A stretch of DNA of 64,000 nt, from the NCBI RefSeq assembly GCF_025490915.1, contig NZ_JANQBA010000006.1, forward strand, positions 1-64,000, given 5' to 3'. A program made the position numbers and the translations under genes. The stretch comes from Lacticaseibacillus parakribbianus (GTDB taxonomy: Bacteria > Bacillota > Bacilli > Lactobacillales > Lactobacillaceae). Of the stretch, positions 50,693 to 61,115 are shown one piece after another (within the stretch, counting starts at the first letter, position 1; each line of letters opens with the position of its first letter). The notes under the pieces are model-generated. The model saw only the letters and a list, made by a program, of their open reading frames with translations, was not told the origin of the DNA and did no database searches.

Positions 50693-53600
50693 ATGGATAA
50701 AAGGAAAATTGGACAGCAAATATATGCTTTAGTTTTAGTGCTTCTGCTGTTCTTACAATCCTCGGCACAAGTTGTAGGGGCGGTGACGGATAGCTCTGGC
50801 GGTACTAATGATTCCAAGACTGTTCAACTTTTAAAGGCTACCCAAGAAACGCCTGGATCGCGAACAATTGGGCTGAAACTTTCACTAAACAACTCAACGG
50901 ATGAAATTGTTCAAGAGCAAGTTTCAGTATCCTTATCAGGTGATCAGAAACTGAAAGAGACGAGCAACTCTAATATTCTCGATGCCAGTCAAAAAGTTGT
51001 TGGAAAATATACCTATTCGGCCAACAAATTACAGTTAGAGGTTTTAGGTAATGTTTCTGGAACAGCAACGATCCAACTAGGCCTCACAGATACTTCATCC
51101 TTAGAAGGATCTATCAATTTCTCAACGGATGGTCAAAACGTTACTGCAAAACTGTCTGATACTACTTCAACAGCAAAAGCTTATATGCCTTTAGCCAATG
51201 TTAGCAGCAAGGATGCTTCTAGTGTTGCTTCGAAGAGCCAAATCGTAAAGACAGTATCTGAGAGTGCTGAGGGCAATGATATCTCACAATATTTGCCAGA
51301 TGCCTCCAAAGGAACAATCATTACCGGAGCAAATATTGAATTCACAGATAGCAAAGGTAATACTGTTGATCCTACACAAGTGACAAAAGATACCAATCTT
51401 AATTTTCAATATACGTGGGCAATTCCGGATGAGCTGAAAGACGGATACCAAATTAAAGATGGTGACTATTTCTCATTTAAGTTACCTGAAGGAATTACCT
51501 ATAAACCAGGTACGGGAACTCTCGGTGACTATGGAACTTATAGCATAGCTGCTGATGGCACAGTTAAGTTCACCTTTAACAGTGATGTTGAAAACGTGAA
51601 CCACATTGAAGGGACATTTAGTTATACTTCTACCATCAGCAGTGACTCATCGTCTGGCAAAGAAGGCATTGTCATTGACACGACTACTGGACCGGTAACG
51701 ATACCAATCGTTGTTCAGCCATCAGGTGGTAACGACATCGCAAAGACTGGTCAACTAACTGGCGCTAACACATCTGGAAATAATCCAACCGGGATTACGT
51801 GGAACGTCACAATTAATACCAATGGTCAAGAGCTAAAGAATGCAACAATTTCTGACCCAATGCCAAGTGATACTACTAACACTGTGCCAACCACGCTGAA
51901 ATCGGTTAGTGTATATCCCTTGACAGTTGATCTGAATGGGAATGTGACTAAAACTGGCGATCCTCTTAAAGAAGGTACAGATTACAAGGTTGAAAATGGA
52001 AAAATCACGTTTATTGGTGCATATGCAGATACCTATCAGGCTTTTAAGGTTGAATACACTAGCGATATTGATTCGAGTAAATTGCCAGATAATGGTGGAA
52101 AATTAACCTTTACGAACAACGCTACCTTAACTAACGGTGATAAAAACTATCCAGCTAGTGCGACAGTCAACGCTAACTACGGAAAACTTTTAAACAAGAG
52201 TTTTGACGGTCAAGATAATAATGGTAGTCAAAAGTATAATTGGCATATTGACTACAATTATGGCGAAAAGACACTTCCTGCTAATACTAAATTGGTGGAT
52301 ACGTTATCACCGGGTCAAACATTCCCTGAGAACAATAAGATTTCATTAGTTGATGAGGCTGGTGGCCCTATTAGTCCCGATCAGTATAAAGTGACTTACA
52401 ACACTGATAGAACGGAAATGACTATTACTTTCCCCAATGGGCTGAACAAGGGAGTCAAAATTTCGTATCAGTCACAAGTAACAGACCCAATTGGTGATAA
52501 AGGCCAAGAGATTAGTAACTCGGTAACTAGCAACGGCAAAACCTCGAATTCTGGAGATCATTCAGTCGGACAGCAGGGACTAACTAAGTCACTCGGTAGC
52601 GTTGACTACAACGCTAAGACTGTTTCGTGGAACTTTGATATCAATATGGCTCGGCAAGATATGAGCAATTGGTCAATGACCGATCCAGTCCCGAATGGGC
52701 TGACCGTAGACTATGATTCCTTTGTTTTAAAGGATAAAGATCATAATACAACTCTCAGTGAAGGAACGGACTATGTGATTAGCAAGCAGGGAAACGGGTT
52801 TACCATATCCTTTGCTAATGCTTTAAAGGAACATGCCACAAGTTGGTATACACTAAGTTATAAAACTGCCTTTGAAACGAATAGCCTTCCAGATGGGGGC
52901 AAGTGGACTAACACTGCGACGGCAACTTGGACTGACAAAGACGGTCACGATCATACAAACAAGGGACAGGCAGACTTCACTCCTAAGACTGAGTTTAAAA
53001 ATGATGGCAGCAAGTCAGGAAGTTACAACGCCGTTTCGAAGCAAATTACTTGGACCGTGGTTACTAACTATAATCAACGTAAACTTAGCAATGCCTCCAT
53101 TACTGATCCAATTATTGGTGACCAAGACTATGTAGCAGATAGCGCCAAGTTGTATGAAGCTTCTATTAACACAAATGGCTCATATGTTTTGGGGACACAA
53201 GTTGCTTCCGCTAATATTTCCTTTGACAGTACTAAGAAACAGCTTACTGCTAAATTACCAAATGATAGTTCTAAAGCTTATGTATTGATTTACCAGACTA
53301 GTCTCTCTGGTAAGGTCATTGATCAAAAGTCATATGACAATACAGCAACCTATACAAATAACGAAAAATCTAGTGATTTGACGGCTAAGGTGACAGTGCC
53401 AAACAGTGGTAATGTTCTGGATAAGAGTGGTAAACAAGATCCAACGAACTCTGCTTATGCGTTGTGGACAATATGGGTCAATAAAGCACAATCAACTTTC
53501 AGCGATGCAGTTGTTACCGATGAGCCTTCTGACAATCAGATTATTGATCAGAGTTCTATTGTGATCTATCCAGGAAAGGTAGCTTCTAATGGTAACTTTA

Positions 53601-56600
53601 CCGAAGATACGAGTAATCCATTAGTACTTGGTAAGGATTACTCTGTGGATTTGCAGACTGATAATGCAACTGGTAAGCAAACGATGAAGATTTCCTTTAC
53701 AAATGAAATCAGCTCGGCTTACTCGATACACTATCGCTCACTGATCAATTCGTCAAAGATTAATGATACGCTGACAAATACAGCTTCAATATCAGGAAAA
53801 GGCGAAAAAGATGTTGATAACAATACCAGTGGATCGACGGCAGTAGTAAACAATAGCGGGTCAGCAACTGGTAAGAACACCAATCTTGTTCTCACTAAGA
53901 GTGATGCAGATACCAAAAAGTCAATTGCTGGAGCTTCTTTTGAACTTTGGTCGGATGTTTCCGGACAAAAAGGGCAGAAGCTTCGTACAGGGACGACGGA
54001 TGCTGCAGGCAGTATCACATGGAGTAATCTTAAATCTGGAAAATATATTTTAGTTGAAACAAAGGCCCCAGATGGCTATGTGATTTCTACCAGTTTGGCA
54101 AATGGAAAAGAAATCAATCTTCAGTATAATGAAGCAAATGCTGATAATAATATCTTGGTTTCTGCCACTAATCAAAAAGGCAAGGTCACGATTGAGAAGT
54201 CTGATGCTGATAACTCAAGTCCTTTAGCTGGAGCAATATTTGATCTTTATAAGAAAGACGGGACTAAGGTTGCTTCGAATCTTAAGACGGGATTAGATGG
54301 CACTGTAAGTTATACCGGTCTTAATGCTGGAGACTATTATATTGTCGAAACAAAGGCTCCTGATGGATATAAGCTAGATGATACTCAGCATGCCTTTACA
54401 ATTAATGGCGATAGTATTCAATTAAAAGTTCCAGTCACAAATGATAAAGCATTAGGGAGCGTTCTTCTAACAAAGACAGATGGTGATACTGGTAAAGTTC
54501 TTTCCGGTGCCGTGTTCGATCTGTATAGGAAGGACGGCACAAAGCTTGCTAGTGGTTTGACGACAGATGCTAAAGGTCAAATCAAGGTCAATAACTTGAA
54601 GCCAGGCGACTACTATTTTGTCGAAACAGCAGCACCAGCTGGTTATGAATTAAATGACAGTAAGCTGAACTTCACGGTTGAGTTACAAACAACAACCAAG
54701 GTTGCGACCGTTTCCGCAACCAATGCTGAGAAGACAGGTTCGGTCGTCTTGAACAAGACAGACGGCGATACTGGTAAAACTCTTGCTGGTGCAGTATTCA
54801 ATCTGTACAAGAAAGACGGCACTAAGATTGCCAGTGGTTTGACGACAGATGCTAAAGGTCAGATCCAAGTCAATGATTTGAAGCCAGGCGACTACTACTT
54901 TGTCGAAACAGCAGCGCCAGCTGGCTATGAATTGAATGACAGTAAGCTGAACTTCACCGTTGAATTACAAACAACGACTAAGGTTGCGACCGTTTCCGCA
55001 ACAAATGCTCAGAAGACTGGTTCCGTTGTCTTGAACAAGACGGATAGTGATACTGGTAAAACACTTGCCGGTGCGGTATTCGAACTGTATAAGAAGGACG
55101 GCACTAAGGTTGCCAGTGGTTTAACCACAGACGCTAAGGGTCAAATCAAGGTTAATGACTTGAAGCCAGGTGACTACTACTTTGTTGAAACAGCAGCGCC
55201 AGCTGGCTATGAATTGAATGACGGTAAATTGAACTTTACGGTTGAATTCCAGGCAACGACCAAGGTTGCGACCGTCTCCGCAACAAATGCCGAAAAGACC
55301 GGTTCCGTTGTTCTGAATAAGACGGACGGTGATACAGGTAAAGCCCTGGCGGGCGCCGTGTTCAATCTGTATAAGAAGGACGGGACGAAGGTTGCCAGTG
55401 GCTTGACCACCAATGCCAAGGGTCAGATTAAAGTTGATGACCTGAAGCCAGGCGACTACTACTTTGTTGAAACTGCCGCCCCTGCTGGTTATGAACTAAA
55501 TGACAGTCAGCTGAGCTTCACGGTTGAACTACAAACAACCACCAAGGTCGCGACCGTCTCGGCCACAAATGCCGAAAAGACCGGTTCCGTTGTTCTGAAT
55601 AAGACGGACGGTGATACAGGTAAAGCCCTGGCGGGCGCTGTGTTTGATCTTCATAAGAAGGACGGGACGAAGGTTGCCAGTGGCTTGACCACCGATGCCA
55701 AGGGTCAAATTAAAGTTGATGACCTGAAGCCAGGCGACTACTACTTTGTTGAAACTGCTGCCCCTGCTGGTTATGAATTGAATGACAGCCAGCTGAGCTT
55801 CATGGTTGAATTGCAAACAACCACCAAAGTTGCGACCGTTTCAGCTACGAACGCCCAAAAGACCGGTTCCGTTGTCCTGAATAAGACCGACGGTGATACA
55901 GGTAAAGCCCTGGCGGGCGCTGTGTTTGATCTTCATAAGAAGGACGGGACGAAGGTTGCCAGTGGCTTGACCACCGATGCCAAGGGTCAAATTAAAGTTG
56001 ATGACCTGAAGCCAGGCGACTACTACTTTGTTGAAACTGCTGCCCCTGCTGGTTATGAATTGAATGACAGCCAGCTGAGCTTCATGGTTGAATTGCAAAC
56101 AACCACCAAAGTTGCGACCGTTTCAGCTACGAACGCCCAAAAGACCGGTTCCGTTGTCCTGAATAAGACCGACGGTGATACAGGTAAAGCCCTGGCGGGC
56201 GCTGTGTTTGATCTTCATAAGAAGGACGGGACGAAGGTTGCTAGTGGCTTGACCACCGATGCCAAGGGTCAGATTAAAGTTGATGACCTGAAGCCAGGCG
56301 ACTACTACTTTGTTGAAACTGCCGCCCCTGCTGGTTATGAACTAAATGACAGTCAGCTGATCTTCACGGTTGAACTACAAACAACTACCAAGGTCGCGAC
56401 CGTCTCGGCCACAAATGCCGAAAAGACCGGTTCCGTTGTTCTGAATAAGACGGACGGTGATACAGGTAAAGCCCTGGCGGGCGCCGTGTTCAATCTGTAT
56501 AAGAAGGACGGGACGAAGGTTGCCAGTGGCTTGACCACCAATGCCAAGGGTCAGATTAAAGTTGATGACCTGAAGCCAGGCGACTACTACTTTGTTGAAA

Positions 56601-56866
56601 CTGCTGCCCCTGCTGGTTATGAATTGAATGATGGTAAGCTTTCATTTACTATCGACCTACAAGTTAGTGGCAAACAGTCTGTAGTTACGGCTAAGAATTT
56701 TAAGAAGAGTTCATCACAAAGTAACAACGATAAGCACAAAGGCGACCAAAACATGCCTGCTACAGGAGATGGCAATAGTTTAGTAACGACACTGATGGGA
56801 GTGGCTTTGTTGCTCAGTATGTTCACCTACAGTCTTTTCAATCTTTACAGACGAGAACGCCAGTAG
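50693..56866 (+). CDS. Giant MPxTG-anchored adhesin with collagen-binding-like and ten SpaA domains
   Basis: This is a 2057-residue surface protein. The signal peptide ends near residue 30. From about 195 to 1040 it has several tandem beta domains of the collagen-binding/adhesin type (each with an ITWNVTINTN or KQITWTVVTNY segment and an ATISDPMPS-like segment). Two diverged SpaA-type domains start near 1061 and 1162. Eight repeats of exactly 282 bp (94 aa) start near 1255, 1349, 1443, 1537, 1631, 1725, 1819 and 1913, each with the E-box YYFVETAAPAGYELND. The sorting signal reads MPATG in place of LPxTG, then a helix and RRERQ. Ribosome site AGAGG. The 5' part is AT-rich, and the later repeats use GC-richer codons. 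It may bind host matrix. Confidence 0.9.
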   Translation: MDKRKIGQQIYALVLVLLLFLQSSAQVVGAVTDSSGGTNDSKTVQLLKATQETPGSRTIGLKLSLNNSTDEIVQEQVSVSLSGDQKLKETSNSNILDASQKVVGKYTYSANKLQLEVLGNVSGTATIQLGLTDTSSLEGSINFSTDGQNVTAKLSDTTSTAKAYMPLANVSSKDASSVASKSQIVKTVSESAEGNDISQYLPDASKGTIITGANIEFTDSKGNTVDPTQVTKDTNLNFQYTWAIPDELKDGYQIKDGDYFSFKLPEGITYKPGTGTLGDYGTYSIAADGTVKFTFNSDVENVNHIEGTFSYTSTISSDSSSGKEGIVIDTTTGPVTIPIVVQPSGGNDIAKTGQLTGANTSGNNPTGITWNVTINTNGQELKNATISDPMPSDTTNTVPTTLKSVSVYPLTVDLNGNVTKTGDPLKEGTDYKVENGKITFIGAYADTYQAFKVEYTSDIDSSKLPDNGGKLTFTNNATLTNGDKNYPASATVNANYGKLLNKSFDGQDNNGSQKYNWHIDYNYGEKTLPANTKLVDTLSPGQTFPENNKISLVDEAGGPISPDQYKVTYNTDRTEMTITFPNGLNKGVKISYQSQVTDPIGDKGQEISNSVTSNGKTSNSGDHSVGQQGLTKSLGSVDYNAKTVSWNFDINMARQDMSNWSMTDPVPNGLTVDYDSFVLKDKDHNTTLSEGTDYVISKQGNGFTISFANALKEHATSWYTLSYKTAFETNSLPDGGKWTNTATATWTDKDGHDHTNKGQADFTPKTEFKNDGSKSGSYNAVSKQITWTVVTNYNQRKLSNASITDPIIGDQDYVADSAKLYEASINTNGSYVLGTQVASANISFDSTKKQLTAKLPNDSSKAYVLIYQTSLSGKVIDQKSYDNTATYTNNEKSSDLTAKVTVPNSGNVLDKSGKQDPTNSAYALWTIWVNKAQSTFSDAVVTDEPSDNQIIDQSSIVIYPGKVASNGNFTEDTSNPLVLGKDYSVDLQTDNATGKQTMKISFTNEISSAYSIHYRSLINSSKINDTLTNTASISGKGEKDVDNNTSGSTAVVNNSGSATGKNTNLVLTKSDADTKKSIAGASFELWSDVSGQKGQKLRTGTTDAAGSITWSNLKSGKYILVETKAPDGYVISTSLANGKEINLQYNEANADNNILVSATNQKGKVTIEKSDADNSSPLAGAIFDLYKKDGTKVASNLKTGLDGTVSYTGLNAGDYYIVETKAPDGYKLDDTQHAFTINGDSIQLKVPVTNDKALGSVLLTKTDGDTGKVLSGAVFDLYRKDGTKLASGLTTDAKGQIKVNNLKPGDYYFVETAAPAGYELNDSKLNFTVELQTTTKVATVSATNAEKTGSVVLNKTDGDTGKTLAGAVFNLYKKDGTKIASGLTTDAKGQIQVNDLKPGDYYFVETAAPAGYELNDSKLNFTVELQTTTKVATVSATNAQKTGSVVLNKTDSDTGKTLAGAVFELYKKDGTKVASGLTTDAKGQIKVNDLKPGDYYFVETAAPAGYELNDGKLNFTVEFQATTKVATVSATNAEKTGSVVLNKTDGDTGKALAGAVFNLYKKDGTKVASGLTTNAKGQIKVDDLKPGDYYFVETAAPAGYELNDSQLSFTVELQTTTKVATVSATNAEKTGSVVLNKTDGDTGKALAGAVFDLHKKDGTKVASGLTTDAKGQIKVDDLKPGDYYFVETAAPAGYELNDSQLSFMVELQTTTKVATVSATNAQKTGSVVLNKTDGDTGKALAGAVFDLHKKDGTKVASGLTTDAKGQIKVDDLKPGDYYFVETAAPAGYELNDSQLSFMVELQTTTKVATVSATNAQKTGSVVLNKTDGDTGKALAGAVFDLHKKDGTKVASGLTTDAKGQIKVDDLKPGDYYFVETAAPAGYELNDSQLIFTVELQTTTKVATVSATNAEKTGSVVLNKTDGDTGKALAGAVFNLYKKDGTKVASGLTTNAKGQIKVDDLKPGDYYFVETAAPAGYELNDGKLSFTIDLQVSGKQSVVTAKNFKKSSSQSNNDKHKGDQNMPATGDGNSLVTTLMGVALLLSMFTYSLFNLYRRERQ
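54455..56690 (+). repeat. Eight tandem 282-bp repeats inside the adhesin gene
   Basis: Repeat starts (GGTTCC-type word or equivalent) are at 54455, 54737, 55019, 55301, 55583, 55865, 56147 and 56429, always 282 bp apart. The units at 55583, 55865 and 56147 are nearly identical, differing at few bases, so copy number probably changes by recombination. Confidence 0.95.
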
Positions 56867-57060
56867 AGATAGAAAATAAGGGCCTCTGGTGCTGAAGGAT
56901 TGTTTTAGTGAAGTAAAAGAACTGCGACTCAAATTTTTAGAGCGTCAGTAAACCGCTAACAATTAGTAATCACCTAATATTCGACCATACGAAGGAACCC
57001 CACAAACTTGTTTTTTGAGATTGTGGCTCTTCGTCAAGTAGAGTTGATAATTTTTTTATG

Positions 57061-57095
57061 AAGCACTTGGGCCTTAACTGGTCTAGGTGCTTTTC
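57061..57095 (+). terminator. Terminator downstream of the adhesin gene
   Basis: AAGCACTTGGGCC/GGTCTAGGTGCTT pairs with some G-U, then TTTTCTT. Two related hairpins without strong T runs lie at about 57000-57027 and 57185-57217 (GGCCCGCAATCTC/GAGATTGCGGGCC). Around 57111 the words GTAAGCACCCAATAACTGACC look like an IS66-family end. Confidence 0.7.
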
Positions 57096-57227
57096 TTATG
57101 CCCTTTCATTCGTAAGCACCCAATAACTGACCGCATATGAATCCCGCTCGTAAGGTAGGCACCTAGTAATCGACCGCTGAAATAGGCCCGCAATCTCGTC
57201 TTTTGAGATTGCGGGCCTTCGTATTCT

Positions 57228-57501
57228 TTAAACGATTGATTCTACGTTTGAACTGTTAGTCTTTAAATTCCATGGCAAACACGCCTCCAACGATTCCGTT
57301 TTTGCGAATGTTGGTAGCTGTGAGACAATCTCTAACAGTTGTGTGATGTAGTTCCGCGGATCGATCCCATTGGCTTTCGCGGTTTCAACCACGGTCATCC
57401 AGATGGCGTTGGCTTCGGCACCTTTTGGACTAGTGCTAAACAGCCAGTTTTTCCGGCCAATCACATAACTCTTCATGTTGCGCTCAGAAGCGTTATTACT
57501 T
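57228..57501 (-). pseudogene. IS66-family transposase, C-terminal piece (disrupted)
   Basis: The minus-strand frame reads NNASERNMKSYVIGRKNWLF, STSPKGAEANAIWMTVVETA and ends near LPWN, the C-terminal segment of IS66 transposases. It is cut off at 57501 by the insertion at 57502-59067. Removing that insertion and one copy of the ACTT duplication joins it in frame with the main part at 59068 onward (FGEIDLS then NNASERN). Confidence 0.88.
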
Positions 57502-59067
57502 AGTGGCTGTTCAAAAACGTGTAGCGTTTGATACTAGTGATTTTAGGTCATTAATGTCATATAATAAATGCATACGAAATCCTGGTTTTCAGACATTTCC
57601 CGTGCATTCACGAAATTCACTCAGAGGTTTTATCCATGGTTTATCGTCAAAGTCCCCACCAACTCTCTTTTGAATCCTTTGGTTGCGGTCTGAGTACACC
57701 GCTCAGTCCAAATAATGAGTGGGTTCGCTTAGCCGATATTTTTCCGTGGAAAGAACTCGATGAGGCATACCAATTGGAGTTTTCCAAGAAAAGTACTGGG
57801 CGAGCGGCCAAGCCATTTCGGATGCTTTATGGCGCTGGACTGATTCAGAATCGAATGAAACTAACCGATCGCGGTGTGGTCGACGCAATTCGAGATACGC
57901 CGGCTTATCAGTATTTCATCGGGCTCTCGGAATATCGTGCAGAGAAGCCCTTCGCATACACCAGCTTGTGTACCTTCCGTAAACGGATTGCGGATATCTC
58001 TGAACTGGTCAGAAACATTATCAATGATTGGCTTCGTGCCAAGATCGAAGCGGTGGTGCCATTCAAAGTTGACGTCATGATCACGGATGCCACAGCGATT
58101 CCGGTGAAGATCCGCTATCCCCAAGATACCTCGCTGCTCAATCAAGCCCGCCAGAATCTTGAAGACATGGCCATTGACATGGCGCATCAACTGAATGTCC
58201 CTAATCCACGCATGTATAAGCGTGAAGCTAAACAAGTTTGGACGGCTTTCTCACGCCATCCAAAGAGCCAAAAGCAATCCGTTCACAAGCAAGTTAAAGC
58301 GCAACTTCAATACGTCCGTCGCGACTTGCGCTACATCAATGAATTCATTGATGCAGGGGCAATCTTAACCGCCAAACAAGCAGTACGCTTGGGTGTCATC
58401 CGAATCTTGTTTGACCAACAGTGGCACATGTTTACACACAAGATTCACCATGTCGCAGACCGCATTATTAGTCTCCAACAGCCTTATATTCGACCGATCC
58501 AGCGCGGTAAGGCGAAAGCTAAAGTTGAGTTTGGTGCCAAAATCGACGCTTCATTAAGCGAAGGTATCGTTGATATTGAGCGCTTTGAATTCAGTGCTTT
58601 AAATGAAAGTAAGGACTTTGAAGCGACCTTGGATCATTACTTTGATTTGCATGGCCATTACCCAGATGAGGTATTGGCGGATACACTTTACCGCAACCGC
58701 GACAATCGCAAGTTGTGTAAAGATCTAGGTATCATGATCTGTGGCCCAAAACTGGGCGCAAAACCAAAACACGTTGATGCCAAGAAACGTCGCCAGGATA
58801 CGGACGCAGAGAATCGACGCGGTGCCATTGAACGCCGATTTGCCTTTCTCAAAGGGTCAGTAGGCTTGGACTTAGTCAATACCCGAACAGCTGAGTCATT
58901 GGCCGTTAAAATCGATCAGGCAATGGTATTAAGCAATGCGCTGACATTCTTGAGAGTGTTTGCTATACCAATTTTAATTTCAACCACGAACGAAGGGCAA
59001 ACCTATCGTTTCCGGTACAAATTTACTACCAGCACCAAGAATATGGTGGCCTAGTTGAACAGCCACT
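57502..59067 (+). mobile_element. IS5/IS1182-type insertion sequence, complete
   Basis: This is a 1566-bp element with perfect 13-bp terminal inverted repeats AGTGGCTGTTCAA/TTGAACAGCCACT and one transposase gene. It is flanked by a 4-bp target duplication ACTT (57498-57501 and 59068-59071). It sits inside the IS66 transposase gene. All parts look intact, so it may be active or recent. Confidence 0.92.
57636..59054 (+). CDS. IS5/IS1182-type DDE transposase
   Basis: This is a 472-residue transposase. The N-terminal domain (LSFESFGCGLSTPLSPNNEW, then RLADIFPWKELDEAY, GRAAKPFRMLYGAGLIQ) is the DUF772-type domain. The catalytic core has Asp in MITDATAIPVKIRYPQDTSLL, a second Asp in DEVLADTLYRNRDN and Glu in RRGAIERRFAFLK. 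Subfamily naming (IS5 or IS1182) is from pattern only. The start at 57636 has AGAGG upstream. The reading frame is intact. Confidence 0.9.
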   Translation: MVYRQSPHQLSFESFGCGLSTPLSPNNEWVRLADIFPWKELDEAYQLEFSKKSTGRAAKPFRMLYGAGLIQNRMKLTDRGVVDAIRDTPAYQYFIGLSEYRAEKPFAYTSLCTFRKRIADISELVRNIINDWLRAKIEAVVPFKVDVMITDATAIPVKIRYPQDTSLLNQARQNLEDMAIDMAHQLNVPNPRMYKREAKQVWTAFSRHPKSQKQSVHKQVKAQLQYVRRDLRYINEFIDAGAILTAKQAVRLGVIRILFDQQWHMFTHKIHHVADRIISLQQPYIRPIQRGKAKAKVEFGAKIDASLSEGIVDIERFEFSALNESKDFEATLDHYFDLHGHYPDEVLADTLYRNRDNRKLCKDLGIMICGPKLGAKPKHVDAKKRRQDTDAENRRGAIERRFAFLKGSVGLDLVNTRTAESLAVKIDQAMVLSNALTFLRVFAIPILISTTNEGQTYRFRYKFTTSTKNMVA

Positions 59068-60100
59068 ACTTAAATCGATTTCCCCAAATTCTAGGACGCG
59101 ATTTAATGCGACACGTTGCCCCTGCGCATACGCCAATGCTTTACCTAGACGATCTTTTGGTAAAGTCTCGACATGATCACACCACTCCCAAAAGTGCTCG
59201 ATCAACGGTTTAAGCACCACTTGACGCTTTTCCAGGGGTGATGCGCTATCTAAGCCTGCCCAATTCCGTTCGAGTTCAAACATCTGATTGAGTAGCTTCA
59301 AGCCCAGCGTCATCTTCTTAGTGTTCTTGAAATTATCGAAGAACTTACGCCGTACATGCGCCCAACAACCAACGCGAGTGATTGAATCACCCAGAAGATT
59401 GTAGCCGGCGTAGTCGTCGCATTGTAGGACACCAGGAAAGCCACTGTATAAGTTCTGAGCGAATTTCCCGGAGCGAGTATTCGCATAGGCATACATGACG
59501 ACTGGCGTTTCGCACCGCGTGATACTACGGGCTACCCAAATATACGACTTGCTCTGCGCCGACTTGCCAGGCTCTTGAAGTACCTGATAAGGGGTCTCAT
59601 CGCCTTGGAGAAAACCTTGGCTCATCAAGTGGCTACGCATCAGGTCATAAACTGGCTTCACTAACTCGGCACACTTGATGACCCAATTTGAGATTGTGGT
59701 CTCACTTAATAAGACGCCTGCACGCTGCCAATCCTTTAATTGGCGATAGAGCGGTGTCCCGAGAATGCATTTTTGATGCAAAATCGACGCGATCAACGAA
59801 GGCGTCGCAATGCTGTGGGCAATTAATGCCTTCGGCGCGTTACCACGATAGATATGACTACATCCATCTTCAAGTTCGCAAGTCGAGCACTTGTAGGTCT
59901 TCTCATAGATTTTCTCGACAAACAAACGCCCTGGGATTCTATGAACGACCTCGCGAACAAAGTGAGTGCCTACCAATTTCAATTCATGACCATGTTCACT
60001 GTGTTCATCGGTTTTGGAAACAAAGGTGGTTCTTACCGGTAGATCATTCGCCAACAACTGCTGCCGAGTAGATTTCGGCTTTCTTAGCTGCTGCGGTTCA
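59068..60100 (-). pseudogene. IS66-family transposase, main part (disrupted, N-terminus lost)
   Basis: The minus-strand frame carries typical IS66 parts: a zinc-ribbon-like YKCSTCELEDGC, GNAPKALIAHSIATPSLIAS, the DDE core with QGDETPYQVLQ and CDDYAGYNLL, and CWAHVRRKFFD. It lacks the usual N-terminal coiled coil; its upstream frame runs into an oxidoreductase remnant at 60101-60265. It is separated from its C-terminal piece by the 1566-bp IS. Confidence 0.88.
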
Positions 60101-60265
60101 TCATCTGTTACTGCTTCGCTTTGTTGCCCAGTTTGCGACAATATCACCGATATTGTCGTCCGAATCCCCAACATCAATGTAGTTGACAGCGTTGTCCACC
60201 GATATAAAGGCATTACCGATTGCTTGCTCCATGTTCCCTTTTCCACAAATCGTAATTTTAGTCAT
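60101..60265 (-). pseudogene. N-terminal fragment of an NAD(P)-binding oxidoreductase (F420-reductase-like)
   Basis: A 54-codon frame encodes MTKITICGKGNMEQAIGNAF followed by VNYIDVGDSDD, the Rossmann start (GxGxM..AIG) of the F420:NADPH reductase-like family. After about 45 residues it meets IS66 sequence and stops. It is clearly broken, probably by IS66 insertion or deletion. Confidence 0.65.
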
Positions 60266-60900
60266 TATACTTCGTCTCTTTCTTTTAGTGAGTTAGGAAT
60301 ATCCTGATTGGCTTATTTAGTCAAGGCGATATTTCGTCAACACCCAAACAACTAGCTTGGAAATTAAATCAATAAGAAGATTTCAGAAGGCTTCGAATTT
60401 CCGGCAACAAGTAGTTGTGGCGTCATACCTTAATTGCCTTACATTGGGCCTCACAATACAAATAGCGGGTCTTCCATATGCTTGCCAAATCCTTAATAGT
60501 CTGAACTTGAACGGACCTAGGTTGACCTCAACAGCGTCAAATCCGTGATCCGAATCTCTGGCACTGACTAGAGCAGATAAAGAACGCCGAGCACTTGTTA
60601 CGAAAAGTGGTAGTAATAAAGCCTTTTAATCCATGTTATTCACTTCGAATGCGTTATAGGACTTACATTCCGTGTATATGTAAGCAGAAATTTGAATTGG
60701 CATAAATCGGAATTGCTTACGAGGTGTTATACAAAGACGGTTAGTGACTTGGTGATTAGTGGAGGCTCAGAATTTTTGAGGAGCGTAAAGTGCCTTAAAT
60801 ATTAGGAAACCATTACATTTCAGAGCTTTGGTTTCAAATACGCTGTAAAAGCTGTCTGTATATGGTGAGAGCAAAAGTTCTCAAATCTTTTTGAAAGGAG
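60266..60900. other. Decayed intergenic region in the element
   Basis: No intact gene is seen. On the minus strand around 60546-60440 the frame GFDAVEVNLGP is faintly like the C-terminal part of oxidoreductases related to the fragment at 60101-60265, but it is broken by stops and shifts. The region is AT-rich. Confidence 0.4.
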
Positions 60901-60955
60901 GTAGCCTTGCCGCCGTGCGCGGCGTGCAGCGCGAAAGCCGCTAGCGCGAGCGGCG

Positions 60956-61006
60956 GCGGTCGGCGTTAGCCGACCGCCATCAGCCCCCAGTGTCTAATAG
61001 GGGGGC
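60956..61006 (+). other. Hairpins ahead of rep: probable nick site (double-strand origin or oriT)
   Basis: A perfect hairpin GCGGTCGGC/GCCGACCGC (60956-60977) is followed by GCCCCC-AGTGTCTAATA-GGGGGC (60983-61006). The TCTAATA loop between C and G runs matches the nick-site hairpins of pT181-type replicons and the oriT of Tn916-like elements, which use Rep_trans relaxases. The rep gene starts 110 bp downstream. Confidence 0.7.
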
Positions 61007-61115
61007 AAATACAAGTAACAAGAAATCCGACGGTAGGCATAAAGCGCCTGTGGCACGGCCTTACCGTATAGGTAAAACGCCGAATTGCTGTTAGGACGCT
61101 TGGAAAGGAGCTAAC

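Noticed and set aside
50693-56866. Short minus-strand frames inside the adhesin gene
   Set aside because: They recur with the 282-bp period and are shadows of the repeats.
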